This document shows, piece after piece, positions 32,500 to 41,819 of a DNA stretch of 54,620 bases. Each line of letters starts with the position of its first letter. Position 1 is the first letter of the stretch. The stretch is taken from positions 1 to 54,620 of the forward strand of contig CAJUFE010000030.1 in assembly GCA_910585635.1 (NCBI GenBank). Reading direction: 5' to 3'. Both the position numbers and the translations under genes were made by a program. The notes beneath the pieces were generated by a model that was given only the letters and a program-made list of their open reading frames with translations, was not told the DNA's origin and made no database searches. Origin of the DNA: an uncultured Lachnospiraceae bacterium (GTDB taxonomy: Bacteria > Bacillota > Clostridia > Lachnospirales > Lachnospiraceae).

Positions 32500-33873
32500 C
32501 TACACGCCCATAGCCCTCTCCCGCTCCAGCCTTTTGAACAGCCGTCCCAATACGCAGACCGCCGCGATAGCCAGCACCACCTCTGCCGTGAACTGGGCAT
32601 AGGCAAGGCCGTACAGCGGGAACAGGTAGTTCAGCACGTAGAGGGCCGGGATCTCCAGGATGATCTTCCGCATGATGGCGAAGATAAATGCCTCCCGTCC
32701 CATGCCCACCGCCTGGAACACACCCACTGCCAGAAAATCCATGCACAGGAAGGGGAGCCCTAAGCAAAAGCCCCGAAGGAACCGGCTCCCGTAGGCGATG
32801 ATGGCCTCATTGCGCATGAACAGGGCGATCACCTGTCCGGCGAAGACATAGTAGAGTACGCTGGCCAGGGTGATAAAACTTAAGGAGGCCTTGGCGGAAA
32901 AGAAGATGGTCCCCTTCATCCGTTCATGGATGCGGCTAGAATAGGTATAGCTGATCAGCGGCATGATCCCCTGGGAGATCCCCATGGCGATGTACATGGG
33001 GATCATGTACACCTTCTGGGAGATCCCCATGGCGGCCACCGCGTCCGTTCCGAAGGAAGAGGTAAAATTGTTCAGGATGGTCATGCCGGTCACATTGAGC
33101 AGGTTCTGGATCGAGGCCGGGATCCCCACCCCGCAGATCCCTAAGACGATCGCCGGCTGCAGGGAGAGCTTTTTCGGATGGACACAGATGTAGCTGCTCT
33201 TCCGCTTTACATAGAACAGGACCAGGAAATAGCCGCAGGCCACGCAGTTGGATAAAAAGGTGGCCAGCCCGGCGCCCTCCGCCCCCATCCCTAAGCCCCA
33301 GGGCAGGATGAAGATCGGGTCTAAGATGATGTTCAGCAGACAGCCGCTCATGGTCCCCAGGCTGGCATGGAGGGCCGCGCCTTCCGAGCGGACCATATAG
33401 GCCATCACCACGTTCATGATCGCCGGGATCGCCCCGAAGCTGACCGTCCACTTCATATAGGCCGCCGTGGCCACGGTGGTCTCTGCATCTGCACCCAAAA
33501 GCTGCAGGAGCGGCTGCTTTAATACGGTACAGAGAAGGGCCAGAAGGGCCCCGCCGGACAATGCGCAGTAAAAGCCGAAGGCCGAGCTGCGCCTCACCAT
33601 ATCAAATTCTTTTCGTCCCAGGGCGCGGCTCATCATGCTGGAGGTCCCTACGCCAAAAAGGTTGTTGACCGCGTTAAATGCCAACAGGACCGGTGCCGCC
33701 AGGGTGACCGCCGCATTTTGGATCGGATCGCCCGCCATCCCTACAAAATAGGTATCCGCCAGGTTATAGAGCACCATCACCAGCGAGCTGATGATCGTAG
33801 GGATCGCCAGCTTGGCCACCGCCCTGGGTATGGGGGTCCTTTCGAACAGATCGATCTTTGATGCATCCGGCAT
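32500..33873 (-). CDS. MATE-family efflux transporter
   Basis: 457 residues with 12 predicted membrane segments. ERTPIPRAVAKLAIPTIISS, then VLYNLADTYFVG, is the classic N-terminal MatE signature of the NorM/DinF-like branch. The start at 33873 is preceded by AAGGAG at 10 bases; the frame remains open to 33933 without a better site. Substrate unknown. Confidence 0.92.
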   Translation of the reverse strand: MPDASKIDLFERTPIPRAVAKLAIPTIISSLVMVLYNLADTYFVGMAGDPIQNAAVTLAAPVLLAFNAVNNLFGVGTSSMMSRALGRKEFDMVRRSSAFGFYCALSGGALLALLCTVLKQPLLQLLGADAETTVATAAYMKWTVSFGAIPAIMNVVMAYMVRSEGAALHASLGTMSGCLLNIILDPIFILPWGLGMGAEGAGLATFLSNCVACGYFLVLFYVKRKSSYICVHPKKLSLQPAIVLGICGVGIPASIQNLLNVTGMTILNNFTSSFGTDAVAAMGISQKVYMIPMYIAMGISQGIMPLISYTYSSRIHERMKGTIFFSAKASLSFITLASVLYYVFAGQVIALFMRNEAIIAYGSRFLRGFCLGLPFLCMDFLAVGVFQAVGMGREAFIFAIMRKIILEIPALYVLNYLFPLYGLAYAQFTAEVVLAIAAVCVLGRLFKRLERERAMGV

Positions 33874-33987
33874 ATCTTTCCATCTCCTTCTATAAGTAAC
33901 ACAAGCGGTCCCTTCCGGCACCGCTCTGTCCACATGTATACCTTACGGGTCGCTCCCTTTCTATCGATCACAGTCAGCTTACAGCCC

Positions 33988-35385
33988 CTACCGATGGCGC
34001 CCCTTCCGCTCAAATTCCTGCTCGTGCCATTCAAACCGCCGCAGGTTCTCCAGGGAAGCGCCCAGCAGCTCGATCAGCTCGCTCTCCGGCATGACGGGTG
34101 TGTAAAAAGGCCCCTGCTGCAGATCGCAGCCAAAACGGTCCAGGCACTCCTTCTGCCGCTGGGTCTCCACCCCTTCCGCGATCACCTGCTTGTCCATCTT
34201 TTTCGCGATCTGGACCAGGCCGGCATTGACCGGAGCTGACTTGGGGTTGTTTTCCAGCTGCCAGATGAACAGCCGACTGAACTTCACCGCATCCACCGGA
34301 AGATCGAAGATCTTCATCAATCCTGTGCCGCCGGAGCCAAAGTTCGACAAGATCAGCTCTACGCCCAGCCAGGAAAGGTGCTGCAGGATGGACGAGATAT
34401 TGGCGTAAGCGTTATCTGCGGCGTATTCGTCGATCTCGATCGCCAATTTCTTCGGCGGGATATGATACTTGTCGATCACCCGCCCCATCTCCTGGATGAG
34501 GTCCCGCTGTAAGAACAGCATCGATGAGAGGGGGATCGAGATCGAGTCAAATCCCACACCGGCCTCTAAGAGGCGGGCCACCAGTGCCGCCGCCTTGTCC
34601 AGTGCATAGTACTCCACCTGCCGGATCTGCCCCGTATCCTCCGCGATCGGCAGATATTCCCCATGGCTGACCATCCCGACATTTTCTATAAATATCCGCA
34701 TGATAAAGCTGGCCCGGGTGAACCTCTTCAGCTTTCTGTCATAGGTGGGCCGATAACTGATCTCCACCTCATCCTTGGCGATCGCGGTGCTCAAGTACCG
34801 GGCGATCGCCTGCTGGCGCGTGAACTGGGCGTGCAGCGCCTGATCGTACACCACATACTGGTCCCCCCCAAGCTCCGCCGCCTGGGAAGCCGCCATATCC
34901 AGGCACTTTAGCATCTCGGCAGCATTAGAAGCATAACCCGGATACGCACACAGAGCGATCTGGGCCGAACAGACGCAATCCGTATCCCCGATCATCCAGT
35001 TCCGGTTGAACCGCTCCAGCAGCTCTTCCGCCGTCCGTATGGCCTCCTTCATGGTCCGGTCCCGCATGATGATGATGGACTCCACGCCCACATAGCGATA
35101 GACTGTACAGCCGGTCTTTTTCTCCAGATACCGCATGATCTCTTCCAGCAGCGTATCGCAGTATTCAAATCCGAACAGATTGTTCATCTGCTTAAAGTTT
35201 TCAATATACAGCTTCATCACCACGCCGTGGTTCTGCATCAAGAACTGTGCTTCCAGACGGCTGAAGCAGAGTCTGCCCTCGTTCCTGCGGTCCTCCACCT
35301 CCACCAGTTCCCGCGGCTGCCGGCCGGCCAGATCCGTCCCTGCCGCCCGCCGCTTCTCTTTTTCCTTTTTGCCAAAAAGGCCCAT
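33988..35385 (-). CDS. GGDEF/EAL-domain protein with both active sites degenerate
   Basis: 465 residues, no membrane segment. The first half (about 40-195) has the GGDEF fold, but the signature is replaced by YVGVES. The second half (about 200-455) has the EAL fold: the EAL triplet is replaced (ASFIMR), the ITE-type Glu is shifted (IEIDE), DDFGTG reads SNFGSG, while AEGVET and QGPFYTPVMP remain. It should neither make nor cleave c-di-GMP and may instead bind a nucleotide or a protein partner. The ATG at 35385 has GGGGAGG 6 bases upstream; the ATG at 35391 abuts that site and is unlikely. Confidence 0.85.
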   Translation of the reverse strand: MGLFGKKEKEKRRAAGTDLAGRQPRELVEVEDRRNEGRLCFSRLEAQFLMQNHGVVMKLYIENFKQMNNLFGFEYCDTLLEEIMRYLEKKTGCTVYRYVGVESIIIMRDRTMKEAIRTAEELLERFNRNWMIGDTDCVCSAQIALCAYPGYASNAAEMLKCLDMAASQAAELGGDQYVVYDQALHAQFTRQQAIARYLSTAIAKDEVEISYRPTYDRKLKRFTRASFIMRIFIENVGMVSHGEYLPIAEDTGQIRQVEYYALDKAAALVARLLEAGVGFDSISIPLSSMLFLQRDLIQEMGRVIDKYHIPPKKLAIEIDEYAADNAYANISSILQHLSWLGVELILSNFGSGGTGLMKIFDLPVDAVKFSRLFIWQLENNPKSAPVNAGLVQIAKKMDKQVIAEGVETQRQKECLDRFGCDLQQGPFYTPVMPESELIELLGASLENLRRFEWHEQEFERKGRHR

Positions 35386-35559
35386 GCCCATCCTCCCCGA
35401 TCTTATCCATTTCCCTGCCCTGTCTTATGGAACCTCTATCAAGATCTTTTCATGCATCTTCCGGCTCTCCAAAAAAAGAACGGTCCAGATGACATCCGGA
35501 CTATCGCCAGAAGATATCTCTGTCGAGAGCATACCATGATCTGGGAAAAGAAGCAAGGC

Positions 35560-35588
35560 TTTCCTTTTTCCTCCATAAGGGGTATAAT
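35560..35588 (+). promoter_or_regulatory. Candidate promoter of the purine permease
   Basis: A perfect TATAAT (35583-35588) with a weak -35 (TTTCCT, 17-base spacer). No purine or PreQ1 riboswitch is visible in the short leader. Confidence 0.45.
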
Positions 35589-35645
35589 GGAGGAGCAAAG
35601 TTTTTTCGACCGCGCCGCGGCGCCCGATACCAAGGAGGTATAAAT

Positions 35646-37040
35646 ATGGAAAACCAAACGAAACAAGGCGTACTGGAACGGGCCTTCCGCCTTTCCGAAC
35701 ACCACACGGATGTCAAGACCGAGGTGATCGCCGGCATCACCACCTTCATGACGATGGCCTATATCCTGGCTGTCAATCCAAACATCTTAAGTGACGGGGG
35801 CATGGACCGGGGGGCCGTGTTCACCGCCACCGCGCTGGCCTCTCTCGTGGCCACCCTGCTGATGGCCGGGCTGGCCAACTATCCCTTTGTCCTGGCCCCC
35901 GGGATGGGGCTGAACGTCTATTTTGCCTACACGGTGGTGCTCCAGATGGGCTACACCTGGGAGATGGCCCTGGCCGCCGTATTTGTGGAAGGCCTCCTGT
36001 TCATCATCCTGTCTCTGACCAATGTCCGCGAAGCGATCTTCAACGCGATCCCCATGAACTTAAAGCATGCCGTATCGGCTGGCATCGGCCTGTTCATCGC
36101 CTTTATCGGCCTGCAGAACGCCAAGGTGGTGGTGGACGGCGCTACCCTGGTCTCCTTCTATTCCTTTAAAGGCTCCCTGGACGCAGGCACCTTCTCCTCG
36201 GAGGGGATCACGGTTCTGCTGGCTCTGATCGGTATCCTGGCCACGTCCGTCCTGCTGGTCAAGAACATAAAGGGCGGCATCCTCTGGGGGATCTTGATCA
36301 CCTGGATCCTGGGGATCGGATGTGAGCTGACCGGGCTGTACGCGCCGGACCCGGATCTGGGGATGTTCAGCGTCCTGCCGGACTTTAGCGCCGGCTTAGG
36401 TGTCCCCAGCATGGCGCCCACCTTCCTGAAGATGGATTTCACCAACCTTTTGTCCTTTAATTTCATCACCGTCATGCTGGCCTTCCTGTTCGTGGATATG
36501 TTCGACACCTTAGGGACCCTGATCGGCGTGGCCTCCAAGGCAGACATGCTGGATAAGGACGGGAAGCTGCCCAAGATCCGCAGCGCGCTGCTGGCGGACG
36601 CGGTAGGCACCTCCGTAGGCGCCATGTTCGGCACTTCCACCACCACCACCTTTGTGGAGAGCGCTTCCGGCGTGGCCGAGGGCGGACGGACTGGCCTCAC
36701 CGCCCTGGTATCCGCTCTGCTCTTCGGACTGTCCCTGTTCCTGTCCCCGATCTTCCTGGCGATCCCTTCCTTCGCCACCGCACCGGCGCTGATCGTAGTG
36801 GGATTCCTGATGGTGACCTCGATCCTAAAGGTGGACTTTCACGACTACACTGAAGCCATCCCCTGCTACATCTGCCTGATCGCCATGCCCTTCATGTACA
36901 GCATCTCTGAAGGCATCGCCATGGGGGTCATCTCCTATGTGGTCATCAATCTGGCCGCCGGGCGGGCGAAGGATAAGAAGATCAGCCTGCTGATGTATGT
37001 ACTGGCTGTGCTGTTCGTGTTGAAGTACATATTCCTGTAG
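35646..37040 (+). CDS. NCS2-family purine permease (AzgA/PbuG-like)
   Basis: 464 residues, 12 or more membrane segments. TEVIAGITTFMTMAYILAVNP and FVLAPGMGLNVYFAYTVV are hallmarks of the AzgA-like branch, which imports adenine, guanine or hypoxanthine with H+. GTSTTTTFVESASGVAEGGRTG contains the substrate-site helix. AAGGAGG precedes the ATG by 7 bases. Single gene with terminator. Confidence 0.93.
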   Translation: MENQTKQGVLERAFRLSEHHTDVKTEVIAGITTFMTMAYILAVNPNILSDGGMDRGAVFTATALASLVATLLMAGLANYPFVLAPGMGLNVYFAYTVVLQMGYTWEMALAAVFVEGLLFIILSLTNVREAIFNAIPMNLKHAVSAGIGLFIAFIGLQNAKVVVDGATLVSFYSFKGSLDAGTFSSEGITVLLALIGILATSVLLVKNIKGGILWGILITWILGIGCELTGLYAPDPDLGMFSVLPDFSAGLGVPSMAPTFLKMDFTNLLSFNFITVMLAFLFVDMFDTLGTLIGVASKADMLDKDGKLPKIRSALLADAVGTSVGAMFGTSTTTTFVESASGVAEGGRTGLTALVSALLFGLSLFLSPIFLAIPSFATAPALIVVGFLMVTSILKVDFHDYTEAIPCYICLIAMPFMYSISEGIAMGVISYVVINLAAGRAKDKKISLLMYVLAVLFVLKYIFL

Positions 37041-37066
37041 GGATAGAAAGGTTACCTATCCTTAGG

Positions 37067-37130
37067 TTGGCTGAAAGGTCCGCGCAGGGCGGGGCCTGCG
37101 CTACTTAACTGGCGGACCTTTTGGCCAACG
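37067..37130. terminator. Bidirectional terminator between the permease and exonuclease genes
   Basis: GTTGGC (37067-37072) and AAAGGTCCGC (37075-37084) pair with GCGGACCTTTT (37113-37123) and GCCAAC (37125-37130). A small GCAGGgcggggCCTGC hairpin sits inside the loop. Confidence 0.75.
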
Positions 37131-37139
37131 CTAGAGCCC

Positions 37140-37862
37140 TTACAGGTTCTGGGTATACCGGCAGGAGGGGAAATTCCCGCAGCCTAAGAAGGGACCGTAC
37201 CGCCCGTTCCTTTTGATCAGCTCCCCGCCGCATCTGGGGCATTTTCCGGCGCTGCTGCCTGGTCTGGCAGGGTCTACGGCGGCGGCAGCTTCTGCCCCTG
37301 CGCGTCCTCCGGCCTCTGCCGACAGCTGCCCCATCCTTTCATAGCAGGTCTCGTTCATCCGGCAGTCGTTCAATGCCCGGTGAGCCCCCTCTGTGCTGAT
37401 CCGAAAATGCGCCGCCAGATCCGTCAGGCGATGGCGGCGCAGCTGGGGCAGGCAGCGCCTGGCCATGGGCAGGGTGTCGATATAGTCGTTGGGCAGCTCC
37501 TTGCCTAGCTCTTCCGAAAGGGCCTGGTACAAAAATTTCATGTCAAAGCTGTGGATATTGTGGCCTACCAGCACAGAACTGCCGATAAAGGCCAGGAACT
37601 GCTCTAAGGCTTTCGCGGCCTTGGGCGCTCCCGCCACCATCTGATCGGTGATCCCATTCACCCTGGAGGCCGCCATGGGGATCGGGCATCCCGGATCCAC
37701 CAAGGTGGAAAAGGTGCCGCAGACCTTCCCCTTCTCTACTTTTATGGCCGAGATCTCGATGATCTTATCCTCCAGGGGGCTGAGCCCCGTCGTCTCCAGG
37801 TCAAATATCACATGATCCGGCACATAGCCGTACAGCTGCCTTCCCCGTCTTCCTCTTGCCAT
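37140..37862 (-). CDS. DEDDh 3'-5' exonuclease with C-terminal topoisomerase-type zinc ribbon
   Basis: 240 residues. The exonuclease domain (about 14-175) has FDLETTG (Asp20, Glu22), HNIHSFD and HRALND, the full DEDDh set seen in DnaQ-like proofreading and PolC exonucleases. An Ala-rich linker leads to CPRCGGELIKRNGRYGPFLG and a second Cys pair (CGNFPSC), the four-Cys zinc ribbon otherwise found at the end of topoisomerase I. The ribbon should bind single-stranded DNA, suggesting a repair or end-processing role. GGAGGAGAAG directly precedes the ATG. Confidence 0.9.
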   Translation of the reverse strand: MARGRRGRQLYGYVPDHVIFDLETTGLSPLEDKIIEISAIKVEKGKVCGTFSTLVDPGCPIPMAASRVNGITDQMVAGAPKAAKALEQFLAFIGSSVLVGHNIHSFDMKFLYQALSEELGKELPNDYIDTLPMARRCLPQLRRHRLTDLAAHFRISTEGAHRALNDCRMNETCYERMGQLSAEAGGRAGAEAAAAVDPARPGSSAGKCPRCGGELIKRNGRYGPFLGCGNFPSCRYTQNL

Positions 37863-37872
37863 CTTCTCCTCC

Positions 37873-37910
37873 GTATCCTGATCCGTATCCTGATCTGTAT
37901 CTTTATCTGT
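37873..37910. repeat. 12-bp tandem repeat beside the exonuclease ribosome binding site
   Basis: About three units of GTATCCTGATCC-type sequence end within a few bases of the GGAGGAG of the exonuclease gene. Changes in copy number would alter the leader just upstream of the ribosome site. Confidence 0.55.
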
Positions 37911-38051
37911 GGATCCTCATCGTGCGTCTCCCCATCTCATGGGTGTATCCGGCCCTGCCCCCAGCCAAAAAAGCAGCTGCAGGGACCGATCATCTACAGG
38001 AGACCGCCGCCTTGCAGCCGCAGGGACCGGTCTCTTCCCAGTACCCGGCTC

Positions 38052-40427
38052 TCATAGCAGCACCAGCTTCCCGTCCTGCACCTCCAGCCGGCAGCTGCCT
38101 CCCTTTTTCAGCCGTCCGAACAGTAACAGCTCCACCAAAAGGGGCTTTACCTCCCCGGCGATCACCCGGTCGATCTCCCTGGCTCCGTATTCCTGCGTGA
38201 TCCCGGCCCGGCACACATGGGCCTTGGCCTCCGGGGATATGGTGAGCGTCACCTTCCGGCCCGCCAACTTCGCCACAAGCTCCGCCAGCTTCTTCTCCGT
38301 GATCCTTTCGGCCATCGCCTCATCCATAGCATTAAAGAACACGATGCGGCTCAAGCGGTTGCGGAATTCCGGCTGGAAGGTCTTATCCACCGCCTCGGCC
38401 AACGCGTCCATGTCCGCCGCCCCGCTGCCAAAGCCGATCCTACTCTTCCCTGCCTGTCTGGCCCCCGCGTTCGAGGTCATGATCAGGATGATGTTCCGAA
38501 GATCCGCCTGCCGCCCCTGGTTATCCGTCAATGTCCCGTAGTCCATCGCCTGCAGGAGCACATTATAGATATCCGGATGGGCCTTTTCGATCTCGTCTAA
38601 CAGCAGGACCCCATGGGGGCTGCGGCGGATCTTCTCCGTCAGCAGGCCGCCCTCTTCGTAGCCCACATAGCCGGCCGGGGCCCCGATCAGCTTCGCTACC
38701 GCGTGCTTTTCCGCGTACTCGCTCATATCGAACCGGATGAAGGCGATCCCCAGCTCCGCTGCCAGCACCTTGGCCAGCTCCGTCTTTCCCACGCCTGTAG
38801 CGCCCACGAACAGGAAGCTGGCGATCGGCTTATCTTCATCGTTCAAGCCGGCCCTGGAGAACTTCACCGCATTGCACACCTGCTCTACTGCCCTTTCCTG
38901 ACCGAAGATCCTGGCCTTCAGCTGTCCCTCCAGCAGGGCCAGCTTCTCCACATCGTCTTTTTCCACCGTCTGTAAGGGGATGCCGCAGGTCTGGGATAGC
39001 ACCTTCTCGATCAGCCTTTTGTCCACCTTCTGGCTCCTCTGCTTTAACGGGTGGAGATGGCGGTAGGCCCCCGCCTCATCGATCAGATCGATCGCCTTAT
39101 CCGGAAGGTAGCGTTCATTGACAAAACGGCTGCTCAAGTCCACCGCGTATTCCAGCACCCCAGGCCCGTAGGACACCTGATGGAAATGCTCATAGCCCTC
39201 CTGGAGGCCCTTTAGGATCTTCACGGCCTCTTCCTTTGTGGGCTCCTTGATCTTCACGTTCCCGAACCGGCGCACCAAGCTCCGGCTGCCGGAAAAATGC
39301 TTCTTATATCCCTCATAGGTGGTGGCCCCGATGAACCGGATATGCCCGGCCGCCAGATAGGGCTTTAGGAGGTTTGCCGCATCCAGGCTGCCGCCGTTCA
39401 CCGCTCCCGCCCCCACGATATTGTGGATCTCATCTACATAGAGGATGGGCTTCTCTTCCTTAGCCAATCCGTCCATGATCTTCTTGAACCGTTTTTCAAA
39501 GTCCCCTCTGTACTGGGTCCCCGCCAGGAGCCCGCCTAGATCTAAGGCATACACCCGTGCGCCCAGGAGCGGCTCTGGCACGCGCTCCTCCACGATCTGC
39601 CTGGCCAGCCCGTAGGCCAGGGCGGTCTTCCCCACGCCAGGCTCTCCGATGTGGAGCACATTGTTCTTATCCTTCCGGCACAGGATCTGGATCGTCCGCT
39701 CCAGCTCCTCCTCCCGCCCGATCAGCGGGTTCTTGTCCATGCAGGTGACGTTCATGTCCTCCAGATAGCTTTTCCATCGCTTTCCCCTGGCCTGGTCCTC
39801 CTCTGCGTCGGCCTCATCCTCATAACGGTCGCCGGCCTCTGAGCCGTCTCCTGTCTCCTGCCATCCCGCCGATGCCCCTCCCCTGCTGTCCCCGGCAGCG
39901 CTCCCGCCCTTTCTGGCGGGACCCCCGGTCCTCTCTGCAGATCCCTGGTCTCCCTCTGCCGTCCTCTGTCCGGCTCCTTCCCGACTCTCGGCCCGCTCCC
40001 TGGCGATGCTGGCTCTGGACAGCTCGCCTAAAAGCTCCACTGTATCTACGCCCTGGACGGCCAGGTAATATACGGCAAAGCTGTCCTCCAGGTGCAAGAT
40101 CGCCGCCAAAAGATGGTTCACATCCACCTGGGACCGGCTGCTGACATGGGCTTGGCTCTCGGCCATCTTAAGCACCTGCTCCGTATCTGCCGTCAGCCTG
40201 GCTCCCGACCCTTCGCCCACATTCCCGGCCTGTTCCTTGACAAAGCGGAGGAGATCAGCCCGCAGCTTCTCTATATCTCCCCCGCCCTCTTCAAACGCTT
40301 CTGAAAGATCCTCGTCAAAGGTCGCTCCATATAACATATGCTCTGGCATAAAGTAGCGGTGGCCCTCCTTCCTGGCCAGGCCCACCGCCCTCTCCATCAC
40401 CTTCTGCATGCTCCTGCTAAACTCCAT
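38052..40427 (-). CDS. clpA: ATP-dependent Clp protease ATP-binding subunit ClpA
   Basis: 791 residues. N-domain (1-145) with two Clp repeats, then D1 with GEPGVGKTA and YVDEIHNIVGAGA, then D2 with GATGVGKTE and LLLDEIEKAHPD. The short middle region identifies ClpA rather than ClpB/ClpC, and RIGFGSG supplies the IGF loop that docks on ClpP. An unusual charged Gly/Glu/Arg-rich linker (about 142-217) separates the N-domain from D1. It unfolds substrates for ClpP; ClpS, encoded nearby at 41392, would feed it N-degron proteins. GGAGGGACC precedes the ATG. Confidence 0.95.
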   Translation of the reverse strand: MEFSRSMQKVMERAVGLARKEGHRYFMPEHMLYGATFDEDLSEAFEEGGGDIEKLRADLLRFVKEQAGNVGEGSGARLTADTEQVLKMAESQAHVSSRSQVDVNHLLAAILHLEDSFAVYYLAVQGVDTVELLGELSRASIARERAESREGAGQRTAEGDQGSAERTGGPARKGGSAAGDSRGGASAGWQETGDGSEAGDRYEDEADAEEDQARGKRWKSYLEDMNVTCMDKNPLIGREEELERTIQILCRKDKNNVLHIGEPGVGKTALAYGLARQIVEERVPEPLLGARVYALDLGGLLAGTQYRGDFEKRFKKIMDGLAKEEKPILYVDEIHNIVGAGAVNGGSLDAANLLKPYLAAGHIRFIGATTYEGYKKHFSGSRSLVRRFGNVKIKEPTKEEAVKILKGLQEGYEHFHQVSYGPGVLEYAVDLSSRFVNERYLPDKAIDLIDEAGAYRHLHPLKQRSQKVDKRLIEKVLSQTCGIPLQTVEKDDVEKLALLEGQLKARIFGQERAVEQVCNAVKFSRAGLNDEDKPIASFLFVGATGVGKTELAKVLAAELGIAFIRFDMSEYAEKHAVAKLIGAPAGYVGYEEGGLLTEKIRRSPHGVLLLDEIEKAHPDIYNVLLQAMDYGTLTDNQGRQADLRNIILIMTSNAGARQAGKSRIGFGSGAADMDALAEAVDKTFQPEFRNRLSRIVFFNAMDEAMAERITEKKLAELVAKLAGRKVTLTISPEAKAHVCRAGITQEYGAREIDRVIAGEVKPLLVELLLFGRLKKGGSCRLEVQDGKLVLL

Positions 40428-40592
40428 ATCGGTCCCTCCGCAGGCATTCCCTTGATAAAGCAGCGCCTGCTCTTTGTCCCTCCGTGTATCTGGCTGTCAT
40501 GCTCATATTTTATCATAGCCGGCGACCCAACGCAACCGATCATTTTCCTCCGGACTCTAGATCACATTGAAAGATCACATTGAACAGGGTCA

Positions 40593-40621
40593 TTGACATC
40601 GCCCCGGTTTTTCTATAAAAT
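40593..40621 (+). promoter_or_regulatory. Sigma-A promoter of thrH
   Basis: TTGACA (40593-40598), 17 bases, TAAAAT (40616-40621), giving a leader of about 75 bases. Confidence 0.7.
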
Positions 40622-40701
40622 GATCTTGATGGACCATCCATCACCTGTACATATCCCACGGTATATCCCTGCGATATATCTCACAAATGGAGGAATGACC
40701 T

Positions 40702-41304
40702 ATGTATATCACCTGTTTAGACTTAGAAGGCGTACTGGTCCCCGAGATCTGGATCGCATTTTCCCAGGCCAGCGGCATCCCGGAATTAAAGCGGACCACC
40801 CGGGATGAGCCGGATTACGAGAAGCTGATGAACTGGCGGATCGGCATCTTAAAGGAGCATCATTTAGGCCTGAAGGAGATCCAGGAGACCATCGCCACCA
40901 TCGATCCCCTTCCCGGGGCTAAGGCGTTCTTAGATGAGCTGCGCTCCATCACCCAGACGATCATCATCAGCGACACCTTCACCCAGTTCGCCACCCCGCT
41001 GATGAAAAAGCTGGGCTGGCCCACGATCTTCTGCAATTCCCTGGAGGTAGCCCCGGACGGCGAGATCACCGGCTTTAAGATGCGGATCGAAAATTCCAAG
41101 CTGACCACCGTGAAGGCCCTCCAGTCCATCGGCTACGACACGATCGCCAGCGGCGACAGCTACAATGACTTAGGGATGATCTTAGCCAGCAAGGCCGGCT
41201 TCCTGTTCCGCAGTACCCAGCAGATCAAGGCCGACCACCCGGAGCTTCCCGCCTTCGAGTCCTACGACGAGCTTTTAGACGCGATCAAGAAGGCGATGGT
41301 ATAG
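40702..41304 (+). CDS. thrH: Phosphoserine phosphatase / homoserine phosphotransferase ThrH
   Basis: 200 residues, HAD fold. Motif I CLDLEGVLVPE (Asp7 nucleophile, with Glu where most HADs have Gly-Thr) is characteristic of ThrH. Motif II is ISDTF and motifs III/IV are Lys in NSKLT and GDSYND. ThrH removes phosphate from phosphoserine and can move it to homoserine, linking serine and threonine synthesis. GGAGG lies 8 bases before the ATG. It sits on the opposite strand between clpA and clpS. Confidence 0.92.
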   Translation: MYITCLDLEGVLVPEIWIAFSQASGIPELKRTTRDEPDYEKLMNWRIGILKEHHLGLKEIQETIATIDPLPGAKAFLDELRSITQTIIISDTFTQFATPLMKKLGWPTIFCNSLEVAPDGEITGFKMRIENSKLTTVKALQSIGYDTIASGDSYNDLGMILASKAGFLFRSTQQIKADHPELPAFESYDELLDAIKKAMV

Positions 41305-41348
41305 GGTCCATGCGCGCATTTTGCTCTTACACGTGATGCACAAAAGCC

Positions 41349-41392
41349 GGGATGGCCGGAGTCCTGCCTGTGGGCAGGACTCCGGCCATCCC
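41349..41392. terminator. 20-bp perfect hairpin between thrH and clpS
   Basis: Bases 41349-41368 pair perfectly with 41373-41392 around a 4-base loop; the last base belongs to the clpS stop codon. The minus strand continues GGCTTTTG. It must end both convergent genes. The stem length is well above that of ordinary terminators. Confidence 0.7.
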
Positions 41393-41691
41393 TACTGGCA
41401 CACGGCCTCCACCTTCAGCGGATATCCCTCTTCCCTGGCCCACTGGACGGCCTCCGCCGCCTTGGTCTGAGCGATATCCTTTGGATACACACCGGCCACC
41501 GCATAGCTCCCCTTGTGTATGCTCAGCATCAGCGCCACCGCGCTCTCTTCATCCTTATCGAAGATCTGCATCAAGATCTCCACCACCAGATCCATGGGCG
41601 TATGGTCGTCATTATAGATCAGGACCTGATACTGCCTGGGTACCTTGATCTTCTCCCGCGTCTGTTCCCTTATACTCTCCTTGACCGCCAT
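41392..41691 (-). CDS. clpS: Clp protease adaptor ClpS
   Basis: 99 residues. YNDDHTPMDLVVEILMQIF is the conserved pocket for N-degron residues, and IHKGSYAVAGVY completes the fold; the N-terminal 20 residues are the flexible tail that enters ClpA. It delivers proteins with destabilising N-termini to ClpAP. It pairs with clpA at 38052-40427 but is a separate transcription unit. Confidence 0.95.
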   Translation of the reverse strand: MAVKESIREQTREKIKVPRQYQVLIYNDDHTPMDLVVEILMQIFDKDEESAVALMLSIHKGSYAVAGVYPKDIAQTKAAEAVQWAREEGYPLKVEAVCQ

Positions 41692-41819
41692 GACCGCTCC
41701 TCTTCCTTTCTCTCCTCTTTCGTATCCGAAGCCTCATCCTTTAACCCGATATCCTTTGGTCCGACCTAGCGGACCCTTTGCCCAACCTATAAAAAAGAAA
41801 CCCAAAGCCTTCTGTCCGG

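Noticed and set aside
35400..35645. Purine riboswitch before the NCS2 permease
   Set aside because: The leader from the -10 box to the start is under 60 bases and lacks the conserved purine-aptamer loops.
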